From: Acinetobacter baretiae
GTDB lineage: Bacteria > Pseudomonadota > Gammaproteobacteria > Pseudomonadales > Moraxellaceae
Direction: 5' to 3'
Length of the DNA: 64,000 nucleotides
Assembly: GCF_015627105.1 (NCBI RefSeq)
Contig: NZ_VTDM01000010.1
Location: 1-64,000 of the forward strand
Shown: one piece after another, positions 47,438-57,702 of the stretch
Layout of the letters: each line of letters opens with the position of its first letter
How positions within the stretch are numbered: position 1 is the first letter of the stretch
Notes under the pieces: generated by a model
Told to the model about the DNA's origin: nothing
Database searches by the model: none
Seen by the model: the letters and a program-made list of their open reading frames with translations, nothing else
Position numbers and translations under genes: made by a program

Positions 47438-48334
47438 TCAGTGTGTATTTTTATCGGTTCTTTGTTTCTTGACGTAATTTATTAAAAATTGACTCGCAGT
47501 ACCGTGAGCATGTTCTTTATGCCAAACAAGATCGACAAAGTAGTTACATTTTTGCGTGAAATTAATGACATTTAAGGTTTGAATTTTAGCTTTTTTTTGG
47601 TCAATGTGTTGTAGTGAACGCAATGGAAGAAACCCCCAGCCTAAATTTTCTTGCATCATAGATACCGCTAAATGATGTTGATTGGTACGCCAATAGGTTT
47701 TAGAAAATAATAGCTCAGGCTGAATGTCTAGATGCCGACTTGTAACAACAATTTGTCTGTACTGTGCTAAATCGTGTAAATAAACATCTTTGAGTTGCGC
47801 AAGTGGGTGACTTTGACTAACTACGGGTAAAATCGTTTCGTGAAATACTTCAATAAAACTTTCTCTGTAGTCTAAAATTTCACGCTCAAATAAAAATGCA
47901 AATTGTACTTGGCCTTGTAAGAGCATTTGTATTGCTTCTTCTTGTGGTGCAGTGAAAACATTAATTTCCAAACTTGGAAAAGTATTTTCTAACAGTAAAA
48001 CGTATTCAATCCATGGTGTGTAGATCAGCTCAGACGCGATCACGACATTAAAAGAGCTTTCTAACCCTTGACTGAGTGCATTTGCATGTTGCTTCCACTG
48101 ATTCATTTCACTAAGTAAATATAACGTTTTTTGGTATAAACTGTGGGCGGCAGGTGTTGCAATCGGTTCACGCCCTTGTCGTGTAAACAATTGCATATCT
48201 AAATCAACCTCTAAGTTTGCAATAGACATACTCACAGCAGATGGAACTTTACCAAGCAACCTTGCTGCTGCAGAAAATGAGCCAGCTTGCATCACTGTTG
48301 TAAAAATAAGGAGTTGTTCTTGATTTAAATTCAT
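47438..48334 (-). CDS. aceR: LysR-type activator AceR
   Basis: 298 residues: HTH at about residues 4-60 (LLIFTTVMQAGSFSAAARLL, VPSAVSMSIANLEVDLDM) and a LysR substrate domain. It diverges from a gene nearly identical in motif content to aceI. In A. baumannii AceR is the chlorhexidine-responsive activator of aceI, so the assignment rests mainly on this pairing. The 89-bp shared region has the imperfect dyad TTCTA (48355-48359) / TAGAA (48379-48383). Confidence 0.85.
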   Translation of the reverse strand: MNLNQEQLLIFTTVMQAGSFSAAARLLGKVPSAVSMSIANLEVDLDMQLFTRQGREPIATPAAHSLYQKTLYLLSEMNQWKQHANALSQGLESSFNVVIASELIYTPWIEYVLLLENTFPSLEINVFTAPQEEAIQMLLQGQVQFAFLFEREILDYRESFIEVFHETILPVVSQSHPLAQLKDVYLHDLAQYRQIVVTSRHLDIQPELLFSKTYWRTNQHHLAVSMMQENLGWGFLPLRSLQHIDQKKAKIQTLNVINFTQKCNYFVDLVWHKEHAHGTASQFLINYVKKQRTDKNTH

Positions 48335-48423
48335 GTATCAATAATATTGAAAGGTTCTAACTAGATATATCATTATTATAGAAATAAAATAAGACCTATT
48401 CGAAATTATAAGGGATTTATTAT

Positions 48424-48846
48424 ATGTTTATTTCAAAACGTAGATTAATTCATGCATTTACATATGAAGTTATTTTATTAATTATTATAGCAATTGCACT
48501 CAGTGTGTTTTTAAAAATGCCACTTGAAGTCACAGGAATACTCGGTGTGATCATGGCAGTAACATCTGTAATATGGAATATGCTTTTTAATTATTTATTT
48601 GAAAAGATTGAAAAAAAATATCAGCTCAAAAGAACGATTTTTGTTCGTATCTTACATGCGATTGGTTTTGAAGGTGGACTTGTTTTAGCAACCACACCCA
48701 TGATTGCGTATGTGTTAAAGATATCGTTATTTGAAGCATTTGCATTAGATATTGCATTGACGTTATGTATTTTGGTTTATACATTTATTTTTCAGTGGTG
48801 TTACGACATTATTGAACACAAAATTATATCAAAGCATCAGTCATAA
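48424..48846 (+). CDS. aceI: PACE-family efflux pump AceI (chlorhexidine)
   Basis: 140 residues forming four helices in two tandem bacterial transmembrane pair domains. It matches A. baumannii AceI in the start ISKRRLIHAF, the membrane glutamate E15 (needed for transport in AceI), WNMLFNYLFEKIEKKY, RILHAIGFEGGL and LCILVYTFIFQWCYD. AceI exports chlorhexidine and probably short-chain diamines such as cadaverine or putrescine with proton exchange. AAGGGAT precedes the ATG. A terminator follows directly. Confidence 0.95.
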   Translation: MFISKRRLIHAFTYEVILLIIIAIALSVFLKMPLEVTGILGVIMAVTSVIWNMLFNYLFEKIEKKYQLKRTIFVRILHAIGFEGGLVLATTPMIAYVLKISLFEAFALDIALTLCILVYTFIFQWCYDIIEHKIISKHQS

Positions 48847-48877
48847 AAAAGACCGTTCAGTTGAACGGCCTTTTTTA
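48844..48877. terminator. Bidirectional terminator, aceI / ahpC
   Basis: AAAAAAG and CTTTTTT flank the stem CCGTTCA/TGAACGG, with one mismatch at the base, between convergent genes. Confidence 0.92.
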
Positions 48878-48899
48878 TCTATATTTGTGGTTTACACAA

Positions 48900-49463
48900 T
48901 TAGATTTTACCTACAAGGTCAATAGATGGAGCAAGTGTTGCATCACCTTCTTTCCATTTTGCAGGGCATACTTCACCTGGGTGAGCATGTACGTATTGAG
49001 CAGCTTTTACCTTACGTAGAAGTTCTTGTGCATCACGGCCAATACCGCCAGCGTTTACTTCAACGATTTGGATTTTACCTTCTGGGTCAACAACGAAAGT
49101 ACCACGGTCTGCAAGGCCTTCACCATCAATCAGTACTTCAAAGTTCTTAGAAAGCGTCCAAGTTGGATCGCCTACAAGAGGATATTGAATTTTTTTGATT
49201 TCTTCTGAAGTGTCGTGCCATGCTTTGTGTGTGAAGTGAGTATCTGTTGATACACCATAAATTTCTACACCAAGCTTTTGAAATTCAGCGTAATTATCAG
49301 CTAAGTCACCAAGCTCAGTTGGGCATACGAACGTGAAGTCTGCTGGATAGAAGAAAAATACAGACCATTTACCTTTAAGATCTGCTTCAGATACTTCAAT
49401 GAACTGACCATTTTTGTACGCAGTTGCGTTGAATGGTTTAACTTCAGTGTTAATCAAGCTCAT
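48900..49463 (-). CDS. ahpC: Alkyl hydroperoxide reductase subunit C
   Basis: 187 residues of a typical 2-Cys peroxiredoxin. The peroxidatic cysteine is C47 (FTFVCPTE) and the resolving cysteine C166 (GEVCPAKW). Length and motifs match enterobacterial AhpC exactly. It reduces hydrogen peroxide and organic peroxides. No ahpF is adjacent; it must be elsewhere or replaced. GGAG lies 7 bp before the ATG. I could not identify a firm OxyR site in the 305 bp upstream. Confidence 0.97.
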   Translation of the reverse strand: MSLINTEVKPFNATAYKNGQFIEVSEADLKGKWSVFFFYPADFTFVCPTELGDLADNYAEFQKLGVEIYGVSTDTHFTHKAWHDTSEEIKKIQYPLVGDPTWTLSKNFEVLIDGEGLADRGTFVVDPEGKIQIVEVNAGGIGRDAQELLRKVKAAQYVHAHPGEVCPAKWKEGDATLAPSIDLVGKI

Positions 49464-49768
49464 AATATGCTCCGATGGATTATGGTTGCGTTTTAATAAT
49501 TGCTTAAATGGTAAAAAAAATATCTTATACGAGGAAATGGTATTTTTAAATAATGGCTATCGGAAAAACAAATGGTTTTCATGTGTAAGACCAATACCAA
49601 TATGATGCCTGAGAGGTAATGACATCTTCATGAATAATAATGGGGCATTTTGTTTCTTTTACAAGGGTGCCTTCAACAAAAACTTTAAATTAAATCTCGC
49701 CTCTTTATCTCATCTCTAGAGTGGCGTAAAATGGCACTCTTGTAAAATTCATGTAGGGAATAAGTTCA
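49464..49768. other. Divergent region ahpC / hrpA
   Basis: 305 bp, no gene. It contains the ahpC ribosome site and a small dyad AGAGTG (49720s) / CACTCT (49730s) about 30 bp before the hrpA start. Promoters for both genes must lie here, but none is clear by eye. Confidence 0.5.
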
Positions 49769-52700
49769 GTGCAAAACGATTTATTAGATGTAGATCATTT
49801 AGTTATGGCACGTGACCGACATCATTTAAATCTGTTGGGTAAGCAAAAAGGCAAACAATCTGAACAATATATTCATGCATTTGAACGTTCAAATCATAAA
49901 GTTAAACGCCGTGCAGATACTCGGCCACGTATTCGATTAAATCAAGATTTACCTGTGACTCGTTATGCCGATCAATTGGTTGATGCGATTCAAAAGCATC
50001 AAGTGATTATTGTTGCAGGGGAAACAGGTTCTGGAAAAACAACACAGTTGCCACAAATTGCAATGCTTGCGGGGCGTGGTTTAACCGGTATGATTGGCCA
50101 TACTCAACCAAGACGTTTAGCTGCTCGTAGTGTGTCACAACGTATAGCAGAAGAGGTGGGTGAGAAACTCGGGCAATCTATTGGTTTTAAAGTTCGTTTT
50201 AATGAGCAAGGCTCAAATGATGCTTTAGTCAGAGTGATGACCGATGGTATTTTGTTGGCAGAATTAGTAAATGATCGATATTTATTAAAATATGACACGA
50301 TTATTATTGATGAAGCTCATGAGCGCTCTTTGAATATTGATTTTATTATGGGGTACTTAAAGCAGTTACTGAAAAAACGCCCTGACCTGAAAGTCATCAT
50401 CACTTCAGCAACTTTAGATGTCAATCGTTTTAGTCAATATTTCAATAGTGCACCTATTTTTGAAGTTGAGGGGCGTAGTTATCCTGTAGAGCTGAGATAT
50501 CGTCCTATTTCAGACATGAGCATTTTAAGTAGTGATGATGATGAGTTTGATGATTTTGAAGAGCTTTTACCCCGTGCAGTGGTTAATGCGGTTGAGGAGT
50601 GTTTTGCTGATGCAGATCACTCAGGGCACCCTGAGCATGCCGATATTTTGATTTTTGCCAGTACTGAGCAAGAAATTAGAGAATTACAAGAAACATTACA
50701 CAAGCATGGCCCACGTCATACAGAAGTTTTACCTTTATATGCACGCCTTGCACTGTCTGAACAACAAAAAATATTTAACCCAAGTGGGCGTGGTCGCCGT
50801 ATTATTATTGCCACCAACGTTGCAGAAACTGCGCTTACGGTACCAAATATTCGTTACGTTATAGACAGTGGATTTGCACGTATTTCTCGTTATAGTTATC
50901 GCTCTAGGGTACAGCGTCTTCCGATAGAAGCCATTTCTCAAGCAGCAGCAAACCAACGTAAAGGGCGATGTGGTCGTATTGCTCCTGGGGTGTGTATTCG
51001 TTTATATAGCGAAGAAGATTTTTTAAGTCGCCCAGCATTTACTGAACCTGAAATTAAAAGAACAAATCTTGCATCTGTCATTTTGCAAATGCAAAGTTTA
51101 GGTCTAGGTGAGCTTGAGCAGTTTGATTTTATTGAACCACCAGACCATCGTTTAGTGAATGATGGGCGCAAATTGCTCATAGAATTAGGTGCGTTAAATG
51201 ATAAAAAAACCACACTAACCAAAGTGGGTCAAATGATGGCAAAAATGCCAATTGACCCAAGACTTGCTCGTATGATTGTAGGTGGAGCACATTTTGGTGT
51301 GCTACAAGAAGCATTGATTATTGTGAGTGCGTTGGCGGTACAAGATCCGCGTGAACGGCCTGCAGATAAACAGACTCAGGCCGATCAAAAACATGCTTTA
51401 TTTAAACAAGCAGATTCTGACTTTTTATTTTATTTAAAACTGTGGGAAGTTCTTGAGTCAAATAAAGCGGATATGAGTGAGAATAAGCGTAGGCAATTTG
51501 CACGCCAGCATTTTTTGAGTTGGTTGCGTATACGCGAATGGAAGCAAACATATCTTCAATTGGTTTCACTGGCAGAAAGTTTAAACCTGTCAATGAATGA
51601 AAAACCTGCAAGTTATGAAAATTTGCATCGTGCATTGCTTACAGGACTATTGTCATTTATTGCTAATAAAACAGATGAAAAAAACGTTTATATGGCAGTG
51701 AGGCAACAAAAAGCACGTATTTTCCCTGCAAGTACGTTGCATAAAGCAGGCGTATCTTGGGTCATGGCGTTTGAAATGGTAGAAACATCGCAGGTCTATT
51801 TACGTGGTTTGGCAAAAATTGAACCTGAATGGATATTACTTGCTGCCCGTGACTTACTAAAATATCATTATTTTGAACCACATTGGTCAAAGAAAACGGG
51901 GATTGTACACTCGTATGTGCAAATGACTTTGTTTGGTTTAATTATTGAGCCAAGACGACTCACTAATTTTGAAAAAGTAGACCAGCTAGCAGCACATGAA
52001 ATTTTTCTAAGAGATGCTTTAACCACAGGTCATTTGGGAATTACCCCACCATTTTTAAAACATAATTTACTCAAATTACAAGAAGTAGAGCGAGTAGAAG
52101 ATAAATTAAGACGCCGTGATTTGGTGGTCGATGAAGAAACGATATTTCAATTTTATGAAAGTAAAGTTCCTACCGATATTGCCAGTCGAAAAAGTTTTGA
52201 AGATTGGCGAGCAACCGTTGAAGCACACGATGCACGATATTTATATATTGATGAAGCTGCCTTATGGTTAGATGATCGTCCAACAACACAACAGTTCCCA
52301 GACTATTTACACAATGGCAGTTTGCGATTGTCAACCAGTTATCATTTTGATCCAAGTCATGATGAAGACGGAGCAACCGTGAAAATACCATTGCAAGCGT
52401 TATCTCAAGTTGATGAAAACATATGGTCATGGGGGATTCCTGGTTGGCGTTTAGAGCTCATAGAAGCATTTTTAAAAAATCTATCTAAAGAAAAACGTCG
52501 TCATATTGTTCCGATTCCCGATACTGCACAACGTTTATTTCGTGCAATTGATGCTGTGCATTTACAGCAACATATTTTTAAATACTTGGCATTTGCTCTT
52601 CGTGGTGAACAAATCACAGTACAAGATTTTTCATTTGAACGTGTACCCAATTATTTATTACCTTTGATTAAAGTAATTGACGAAAAAGGTCGTAACATCG

Positions 52701-53623
52701 AAAGTGGGCGTGATTTGGATGAACTCAAAGCACGTTGCCGTATTGAAACACAAAAACCAATTCTACAAACAAATGGCGCTTTTAGTGATTTTCCAAAGCA
52801 ATTTGTCTTTGAGTCTTCTAAAAAAGTGACGGGTGTTATAGTTAAACAATACTATGCACTTGTACCAGAAAAACCGTTTGCAACTTTGAAATCTAAAGAT
52901 GATGCAAAAGTGACTGTACATGCATTGCATGATGAATTAGAGGCATGGCGTTTACACAAAGAAGGTGTAATTTGTTTGCTCTATGCTCAACTAGGTGACA
53001 TGGTCAGACAGCTGAAAAAGCAAATTAGTAAACCATTGGCATTGGCTTATTCGCCTTTAGGAGATAAAACACAGTTAGAAAATATGTTGGTGTATGCAAC
53101 TTTAGATGACGTTCTGAGTCAAACAGAATTACCTCAAAATATTGATACATTCCAACAGGTACAGCAACAAGTAAAACAGAAATTTTTAAGTAGTGGACAG
53201 CTTGTATTACAACATTTTAATCAAATTTATATCGACTGGCAAACAGCGAGAACACAGCTTATGGGGCTAGATGAACATGTTTTTGCCCATCATATTGATG
53301 ATATTGAAGACCAATTATCATTGATGAAACTCGATCAATTTGCCTATGCACAGCCTGTTTCATTGTGGCAAGAATTCCCACGTTATTTAAAAGCTGTACT
53401 TATTCGTTTGGAACGATTACCTCATAATTTGAATAAAGATCGTATTGCGCTCGATGAGATCGATCCATGGATGGATAAATTGTTTGATGAGAAGCAATCG
53501 TATGGGTATGAATTTTATAAAATGGTTGAGGAGTTCCGTATCTCTTTGTTTTCACAGCCGATGAAAACAAAAGTTGCTGTTTCCCCAAAACGTTTGCAAC
53601 AGGCTTGGGATAAGCAATCGTAA
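49769..53623 (+). CDS. hrpA: DEAH-box ATP-dependent RNA helicase HrpA
   Basis: 1284 residues. Walker A GETGSGKT is at 84-91, DEAH at 181-184, SAT in IITSATLD follows, and the late motif VI QRKGRCGR is present. HA2 and OB-fold regions and the long HrpA-specific C-terminal domain (DUF3418) follow, so length is as expected. E. coli HrpA rescues stalled ribosomes and processes fimbrial mRNA. The start is GTG 49769 after AGGGAATAAG; ATG 49805 would lose 12 residues. It is a single gene. Confidence 0.95.
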   Translation: MQNDLLDVDHLVMARDRHHLNLLGKQKGKQSEQYIHAFERSNHKVKRRADTRPRIRLNQDLPVTRYADQLVDAIQKHQVIIVAGETGSGKTTQLPQIAMLAGRGLTGMIGHTQPRRLAARSVSQRIAEEVGEKLGQSIGFKVRFNEQGSNDALVRVMTDGILLAELVNDRYLLKYDTIIIDEAHERSLNIDFIMGYLKQLLKKRPDLKVIITSATLDVNRFSQYFNSAPIFEVEGRSYPVELRYRPISDMSILSSDDDEFDDFEELLPRAVVNAVEECFADADHSGHPEHADILIFASTEQEIRELQETLHKHGPRHTEVLPLYARLALSEQQKIFNPSGRGRRIIIATNVAETALTVPNIRYVIDSGFARISRYSYRSRVQRLPIEAISQAAANQRKGRCGRIAPGVCIRLYSEEDFLSRPAFTEPEIKRTNLASVILQMQSLGLGELEQFDFIEPPDHRLVNDGRKLLIELGALNDKKTTLTKVGQMMAKMPIDPRLARMIVGGAHFGVLQEALIIVSALAVQDPRERPADKQTQADQKHALFKQADSDFLFYLKLWEVLESNKADMSENKRRQFARQHFLSWLRIREWKQTYLQLVSLAESLNLSMNEKPASYENLHRALLTGLLSFIANKTDEKNVYMAVRQQKARIFPASTLHKAGVSWVMAFEMVETSQVYLRGLAKIEPEWILLAARDLLKYHYFEPHWSKKTGIVHSYVQMTLFGLIIEPRRLTNFEKVDQLAAHEIFLRDALTTGHLGITPPFLKHNLLKLQEVERVEDKLRRRDLVVDEETIFQFYESKVPTDIASRKSFEDWRATVEAHDARYLYIDEAALWLDDRPTTQQFPDYLHNGSLRLSTSYHFDPSHDEDGATVKIPLQALSQVDENIWSWGIPGWRLELIEAFLKNLSKEKRRHIVPIPDTAQRLFRAIDAVHLQQHIFKYLAFALRGEQITVQDFSFERVPNYLLPLIKVIDEKGRNIESGRDLDELKARCRIETQKPILQTNGAFSDFPKQFVFESSKKVTGVIVKQYYALVPEKPFATLKSKDDAKVTVHALHDELEAWRLHKEGVICLLYAQLGDMVRQLKKQISKPLALAYSPLGDKTQLENMLVYATLDDVLSQTELPQNIDTFQQVQQQVKQKFLSSGQLVLQHFNQIYIDWQTARTQLMGLDEHVFAHHIDDIEDQLSLMKLDQFAYAQPVSLWQEFPRYLKAVLIRLERLPHNLNKDRIALDEIDPWMDKLFDEKQSYGYEFYKMVEEFRISLFSQPMKTKVAVSPKRLQQAWDKQS

Positions 53624-54049
53624 TTTAAGAATGTATTAAATCCAATTTCTTAGTGATCAAGAGATAAAGACCAAATGTACCACTAACATAAAAGTATATG
53701 TGTTTTTGGTCGAGGCAAGATGGGTTTTTGAAAAATGAATACACGGATTTGAATATCATTTTTGTGTTCATTTTTTTCTCTAGCCTGCGTCATTATGATC
53801 AAGGTATCCATATCTCTTGTTTAGATAAAGAATACTGAAAACAGTAGATGTAGAATTATCTTTGATTGTATTGATTCAATAGATCTTGAAAACTGAATCA
53901 AAACATATTGTTATACTGATCTTAAAAAATCTTCATTCATGATTGAAATATTTTAGCTTGATTGTCTGATGCATGTTTATTGAGAAGTCAATGTAAAAGG
54001 GCTGTATTGTTGTCGACCTCTGATGTTGAAATTTAATAATATCAATAAA
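53624..54049. other. Intergenic region hrpA / ProP-like gene
   Basis: 426 bp between convergent genes. It is AT-rich, with no coding frame longer than about 40 codons and no structured RNA seen, apart from the terminator at its right end. Confidence 0.6.
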
Positions 54050-54080
54050 AAAAACAGGGCGCATGAAGCCCCCTGTTTTT
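54050..54080 (-). terminator. Terminator of the ProP-like gene
   Basis: AAAAACAGGG at 54050-54059 pairs with CCCTGTTTTT at 54071-54080. Read on the minus strand it ends in a long T-run. Confidence 0.92.
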
Positions 54081-54096
54081 ATATTTAAATCAGTGA

Positions 54097-55575
54097 TTAG
54101 TCAATTTCTGGGTGTTTATCTGCCAAACCTTGACGTTTTTTCTGTAGGCTTACAATTTGCTGATCAATTTTTTCAATACGTTCTTCTAGTGTTCCATGGA
54201 ATTCTTCAAGAAGCTCTTGTGCTTCTTCTTTATTGGTTGCCATTGGCGTACCACCAAATAGAGGTTTGTTGGCAGTTTCTTTTAAATGCCATGCGGTAAA
54301 AATACCAATTGCACCAAAGATCATTAAGTAATACGCAGGGATCATTAGATTTTGCGTAGATTCTACCAATGCGGCTGAAATTGTTGGTGTTAAACCTGCA
54401 ACAACAATAGAGATATTGAAAGAAATTGCTAACGCACTATAACGAATTGCAGTTGGGAATAAAGCAGGTAGCGTAGATGCCATGACACCCAGTAGCATGT
54501 TTAGGCTCAATGCTAAAATAATTAAGCCCAATAAAATAAGTGGCATGCTTCCTGAATCTAACATTTTAAAGGCAGGGTAAGAAAAGAACAATAATGATAG
54601 ACTGCCTGCAAAAATAAATGGTCGACGACCCCATTTGTCACTCAACCAACCAATCAGTGGTTGAACAAATAACATACCAATCATGACTGCAATAATTAAT
54701 GCAGTACCATGTGCTTCATCGTATTTTAAATTGTGTGTGAAGTAGCTTGGTAAATAAGTTAACAGCATGTAGTAAGTGACATTGGTACATAAAACAATAC
54801 CTACAGATAAAAACATACTGCGTTTGTATTTTGAAAAAACTTCTTTAAATGATAATTTGGTATTTTTTTGTTCAGATTCACTATACTTTTGGAAGGCAGG
54901 TGTTTCTTCAAGAGAGTGACGTAAATACAGGCCGACAATACCTAAAGGTAAAGATAAGATAAACGGAATGCGCCAGCCCCACTCTTGGAAGCCTTCTGAG
55001 CCGATGACTACAGTAAGTAGAGAAACTAAGCCTGCACCCAACAAAAAGCCTGCGATTGAACCAAAATCGAGCCAACTTTCCATAAATCCACGTTTACGGT
55101 CAGGTGAGTATTCTGCAACAAAGACAATCGCTCCGGTGTATTCACCACCTACAGAGATACCTTGTAAAATTTTAATGACAAGTAACAAGATGGGTGCCCA
55201 AATTCCAATGGTTGCATAGGAGGGCAGTAGACCGATAGCACACGTGCTTAGGGTCATGAGTATAATGGTGGTGGCAAGGACTTTTTGACGACCATATTTA
55301 TCGCCCAAATGGCCAAATAAAATACCACCAAGCGGTCTAAATAAAAATGGTACAGAGAAAGTGGCGAGGGCAGCAACGAGTTGTACACTTGGACTAGCTT
55401 CTGGGAAAAACACTTTACCAAGTACATAGGCAACGTAGCCATATACACCGAAATCGAACCATTCGATTGCATTACCAAGAGCGGCTGCTCGAATTGCTTG
55501 TTTTGATTTATTTTGATCGACAATGCTTACATCTGCGATATCGACAGGCTTGGCTTTCTTTCTAAATCCACGCAT
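54097..55575 (-). CDS. ProP-like MFS metabolite/osmolyte symporter
   Basis: 492 residues of the metabolite:H+ symporter group. AAALGNAIEWFDFGVYGYVA, LFGHLGDKYGRQKVL and GISVGGEYTGAIVFVAEY are hallmark segments. After twelve helices there is a C-terminal tail with heptad pattern (EAQELLEEFHGTLEERIEKI, then DQQIVSLQKK), like the coiled coil of E. coli ProP that tunes osmotic response. This favours proline/betaine uptake over dicarboxylate transport. No betaine genes are adjacent. It is a single gene. Confidence 0.86.
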   Translation of the reverse strand: MRGFRKKAKPVDIADVSIVDQNKSKQAIRAAALGNAIEWFDFGVYGYVAYVLGKVFFPEASPSVQLVAALATFSVPFLFRPLGGILFGHLGDKYGRQKVLATTIILMTLSTCAIGLLPSYATIGIWAPILLLVIKILQGISVGGEYTGAIVFVAEYSPDRKRGFMESWLDFGSIAGFLLGAGLVSLLTVVIGSEGFQEWGWRIPFILSLPLGIVGLYLRHSLEETPAFQKYSESEQKNTKLSFKEVFSKYKRSMFLSVGIVLCTNVTYYMLLTYLPSYFTHNLKYDEAHGTALIIAVMIGMLFVQPLIGWLSDKWGRRPFIFAGSLSLLFFSYPAFKMLDSGSMPLILLGLIILALSLNMLLGVMASTLPALFPTAIRYSALAISFNISIVVAGLTPTISAALVESTQNLMIPAYYLMIFGAIGIFTAWHLKETANKPLFGGTPMATNKEEAQELLEEFHGTLEERIEKIDQQIVSLQKKRQGLADKHPEID

Positions 55576-55902
55576 GTAATATTCCTAGTCTTATGGAGGG
55601 TTGCTTTAAACATTTTTACGATTTAAAGCAATTATTTAAGGGGAAAGTTTTTCGACATGACAAGAGAAAATAGGTGCAAAAATACAAAGTTGAGCATGTA
55701 TTTTTTCTTGTAACGTTTAAAAATGAAAAAATTCAATGACTTAAATATTATAGAAGATTTATAGAGCAGCATCGTGGTTGCTTTATAGGCTTAATGTTTT
55801 ATATTTGTTTCTTTATGTATCCTTATTTGTAGTGTAGTGTTATATTTTGTAAGATAATAATTAGCATTAATAATGCTTTAGATTAGATTATCGCTTTATT
55901 AG
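55576..55902. other. Intergenic region upstream of ProP-like gene
   Basis: AT-rich, no gene. A small dyad AGCATT/AATGCT lies near 55863-55877. The promoter of the ProP-like gene on the minus strand should be here. Its right edge holds the argF terminator. Confidence 0.5.
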
Positions 55903-55935
55903 AAAAAAAGCCTCGTTTTTACGAGGCTTTTTGTA
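55903..55935 (-). terminator. Terminator of argF
   Basis: AAAAAGCCTCGT pairs with ACGAGGCTTTTT around TTT; read on the minus strand it ends in seven Ts. Confidence 0.93.
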
Positions 55936-55964
55936 TATAAAATATTATTATTTTATAACACAGG

Positions 55965-56885
55965 TTACAGTGGTTGATGCTGTTCTTGTAGCAAAAATTC
56001 TATTAATGCCTTTTGCGCATGTAGGCGATTTTCTGCTTCATCCCACACGACAGCACTTTTATGTTCGAGCATGTGTTCGGAAATTTCTTCACCTCTATGT
56101 GCTGGTAAGCAATGCATAAAGAGGCAATCTGAATGTGCAAGTTGCATCAATTGTTCATTGACTTGATAATTCGCAAAGGCTTTTTCACGAATCTTTTGCT
56201 CTTCTTCTTGTCCCATAGATGCCCAAACATCAGTGACGATTAAATCTGCATTGACCGCAGCATCTTCTGCAGAACTCACTAGCTCAGCACAATGAGCATA
56301 CTCAGTTAAAAACTTTTCTTGAGGCTCATAGCCTGCTGGAGACGCAATTTTTAACTTGAATCCCCACATGTGTGCTGCTTCAATGTAAGAGTTGCACATA
56401 TTGTTTCCATCGCCAATCCAAGCCACAGTTTTCCCTTGAATTGAGCCACGATGCTCTACAAACGTTTGTATATCTGCAAGTAGTTGGCACGGGTGATGAT
56501 CATCTGTGAGTGCATTAATCACAGGAACCTGTGAGTAAGATGCAAAGCGTTCAACAATATCATGTCCGAAAGTACGGATCATGACAATATCTAACATGCT
56601 TGAAATGACACGAGCAGAGTCTTCGATGGGTTCTCCACGGCCAAGTTGCGTATCTCTAGAGGATAAAAAAATTGCACTACCACCAAATTGGCTCATACCT
56701 GCTTCAAAAGACACACGTGTACGAGTGCTTGATTTCTCAAAAATCATACCGAGTACTTTGCCTACAAATGGCTGGTATGTTTGATTTTGGTGTTGTAGTT
56801 TTTTTAACTCTTGCGCACGGTGAATAATGCGTTCTAGTTCTGCAGATGATAAATCACGCAACGTTAAAAAATGACGTAGAGCCAT
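55965..56885 (-). CDS. argF: Ornithine carbamoyltransferase
   Basis: 306 residues from ATG 56885; an earlier frame at 56912 adds nine unlikely residues. The carbamoyl-phosphate motif SSTRTR ([12 protein letters not shown]), [10 protein letters not shown], and the ornithine-binding [12 protein letters not shown] are all present. It makes citrulline from ornithine and carbamoyl phosphate in arginine synthesis. [10 protein letters not shown] indicates the anabolic/ArgF class. It stands alone with its own terminator. Confidence 0.96.
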   Translation of the reverse strand: MALRHFLTLRDLSSAELERIIHRAQELKKLQHQNQTYQPFVGKVLGMIFEKSSTRTRVSFEAGMSQFGGSAIFLSSRDTQLGRGEPIEDSARVISSMLDIVMIRTFGHDIVERFASYSQVPVINALTDDHHPCQLLADIQTFVEHRGSIQGKTVAWIGDGNNMCNSYIEAAHMWGFKLKIASPAGYEPQEKFLTEYAHCAELVSSAEDAAVNADLIVTDVWASMGQEEEQKIREKAFANYQVNEQLMQLAHSDCLFMHCLPAHRGEEISEHMLEHKSAVVWDEAENRLHAQKALIEFLLQEQHQPL

Positions 56886-56970
56886 ACTTACTCCACGTAA
56901 TTGCTTGGGCAATTACTTATTGATTGTGAATAAAAAAGAATCCTCGAATATACTACAACCTGTTACAAAT

Positions 56971-57624
56971 TCAAAAAGATTGTTTATATTCGTGCGCTTT
57001 TAAAAAATGATCAACGCAATAATTAATATATTCTTGTGTATTGTGAGTAAATGCAATATCAGAAACACCGACAAGCATTTGCCATTCGACATGCCAAACT
57101 GTGCCTAAGAGAATTGTGGCGGAGTGTGTTGGGTTTGGACACACAATAATGCCTTGCTCAGTGGCTTTCATGAGATGTTTTTTGATATTGTCGATAAGGT
57201 AGTGTAAAACATTTTGATTTAAATGATTGGCTAAGTCTATGTCGTGTGTGGCACGCTCTAAAATCAGGCGTTTGAATTGAATGTTTTTAGCATCTATGAT
57301 GTAGTCATAAAAGTTTTTGAGCACAGTTAAGAAGAAACTACGTAAGTCAGATTCGTAGTGTTCTGTATTTAAATAAAGCTCTTGCAAACACATGTCACGC
57401 CGATAGTCGCAAATTGCTTTAAATAGTCCTTCTTTATTACCAAAAAATTTATAAATAGACGCTTTTGACCCACCTGTACATTGAATAATGTCGTTCAAAG
57501 AGACCGCATCGTAGCCTTTTTTTAAAAAAAGGTCAGTTGCTATATCTAAAAAAGCAATACATCTTTCCATACCGCGTTTGGTATGTGGAAGCTCATGAAT
57601 ATATTTATCTTTTGAATCTGACAT
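56971..57624 (-). CDS. TetR-family regulator
   Basis: 217 residues: an N-terminal HTH (AFLDIATDLFLKKGYDAVSL, then NDIIQCTGGSKASIYKFFGN) and a helical ligand domain of the AefR-like type. No obvious efflux gene adjoins it: argF lies downstream and the TPR gene upstream, both on the same strand with gaps of about 80 bp. Its target cannot be named. Confidence 0.87.
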   Translation of the reverse strand: MSDSKDKYIHELPHTKRGMERCIAFLDIATDLFLKKGYDAVSLNDIIQCTGGSKASIYKFFGNKEGLFKAICDYRRDMCLQELYLNTEHYESDLRSFFLTVLKNFYDYIIDAKNIQFKRLILERATHDIDLANHLNQNVLHYLIDNIKKHLMKATEQGIIVCPNPTHSATILLGTVWHVEWQMLVGVSDIAFTHNTQEYINYCVDHFLKAHEYKQSF

Positions 57625-57702
57625 AAATGATAGATCACAAGTGAAAATGACGAATATTGCTAATTATAGCAAACTTTATGGAATTCTCACTTGCTTTAGC
57701 TT

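Noticed and set aside
49540-49600. OxyR site before ahpC
   Set aside because: GATAG is present on the minus strand, but the partner half-sites do not fit the spaced OxyR pattern.
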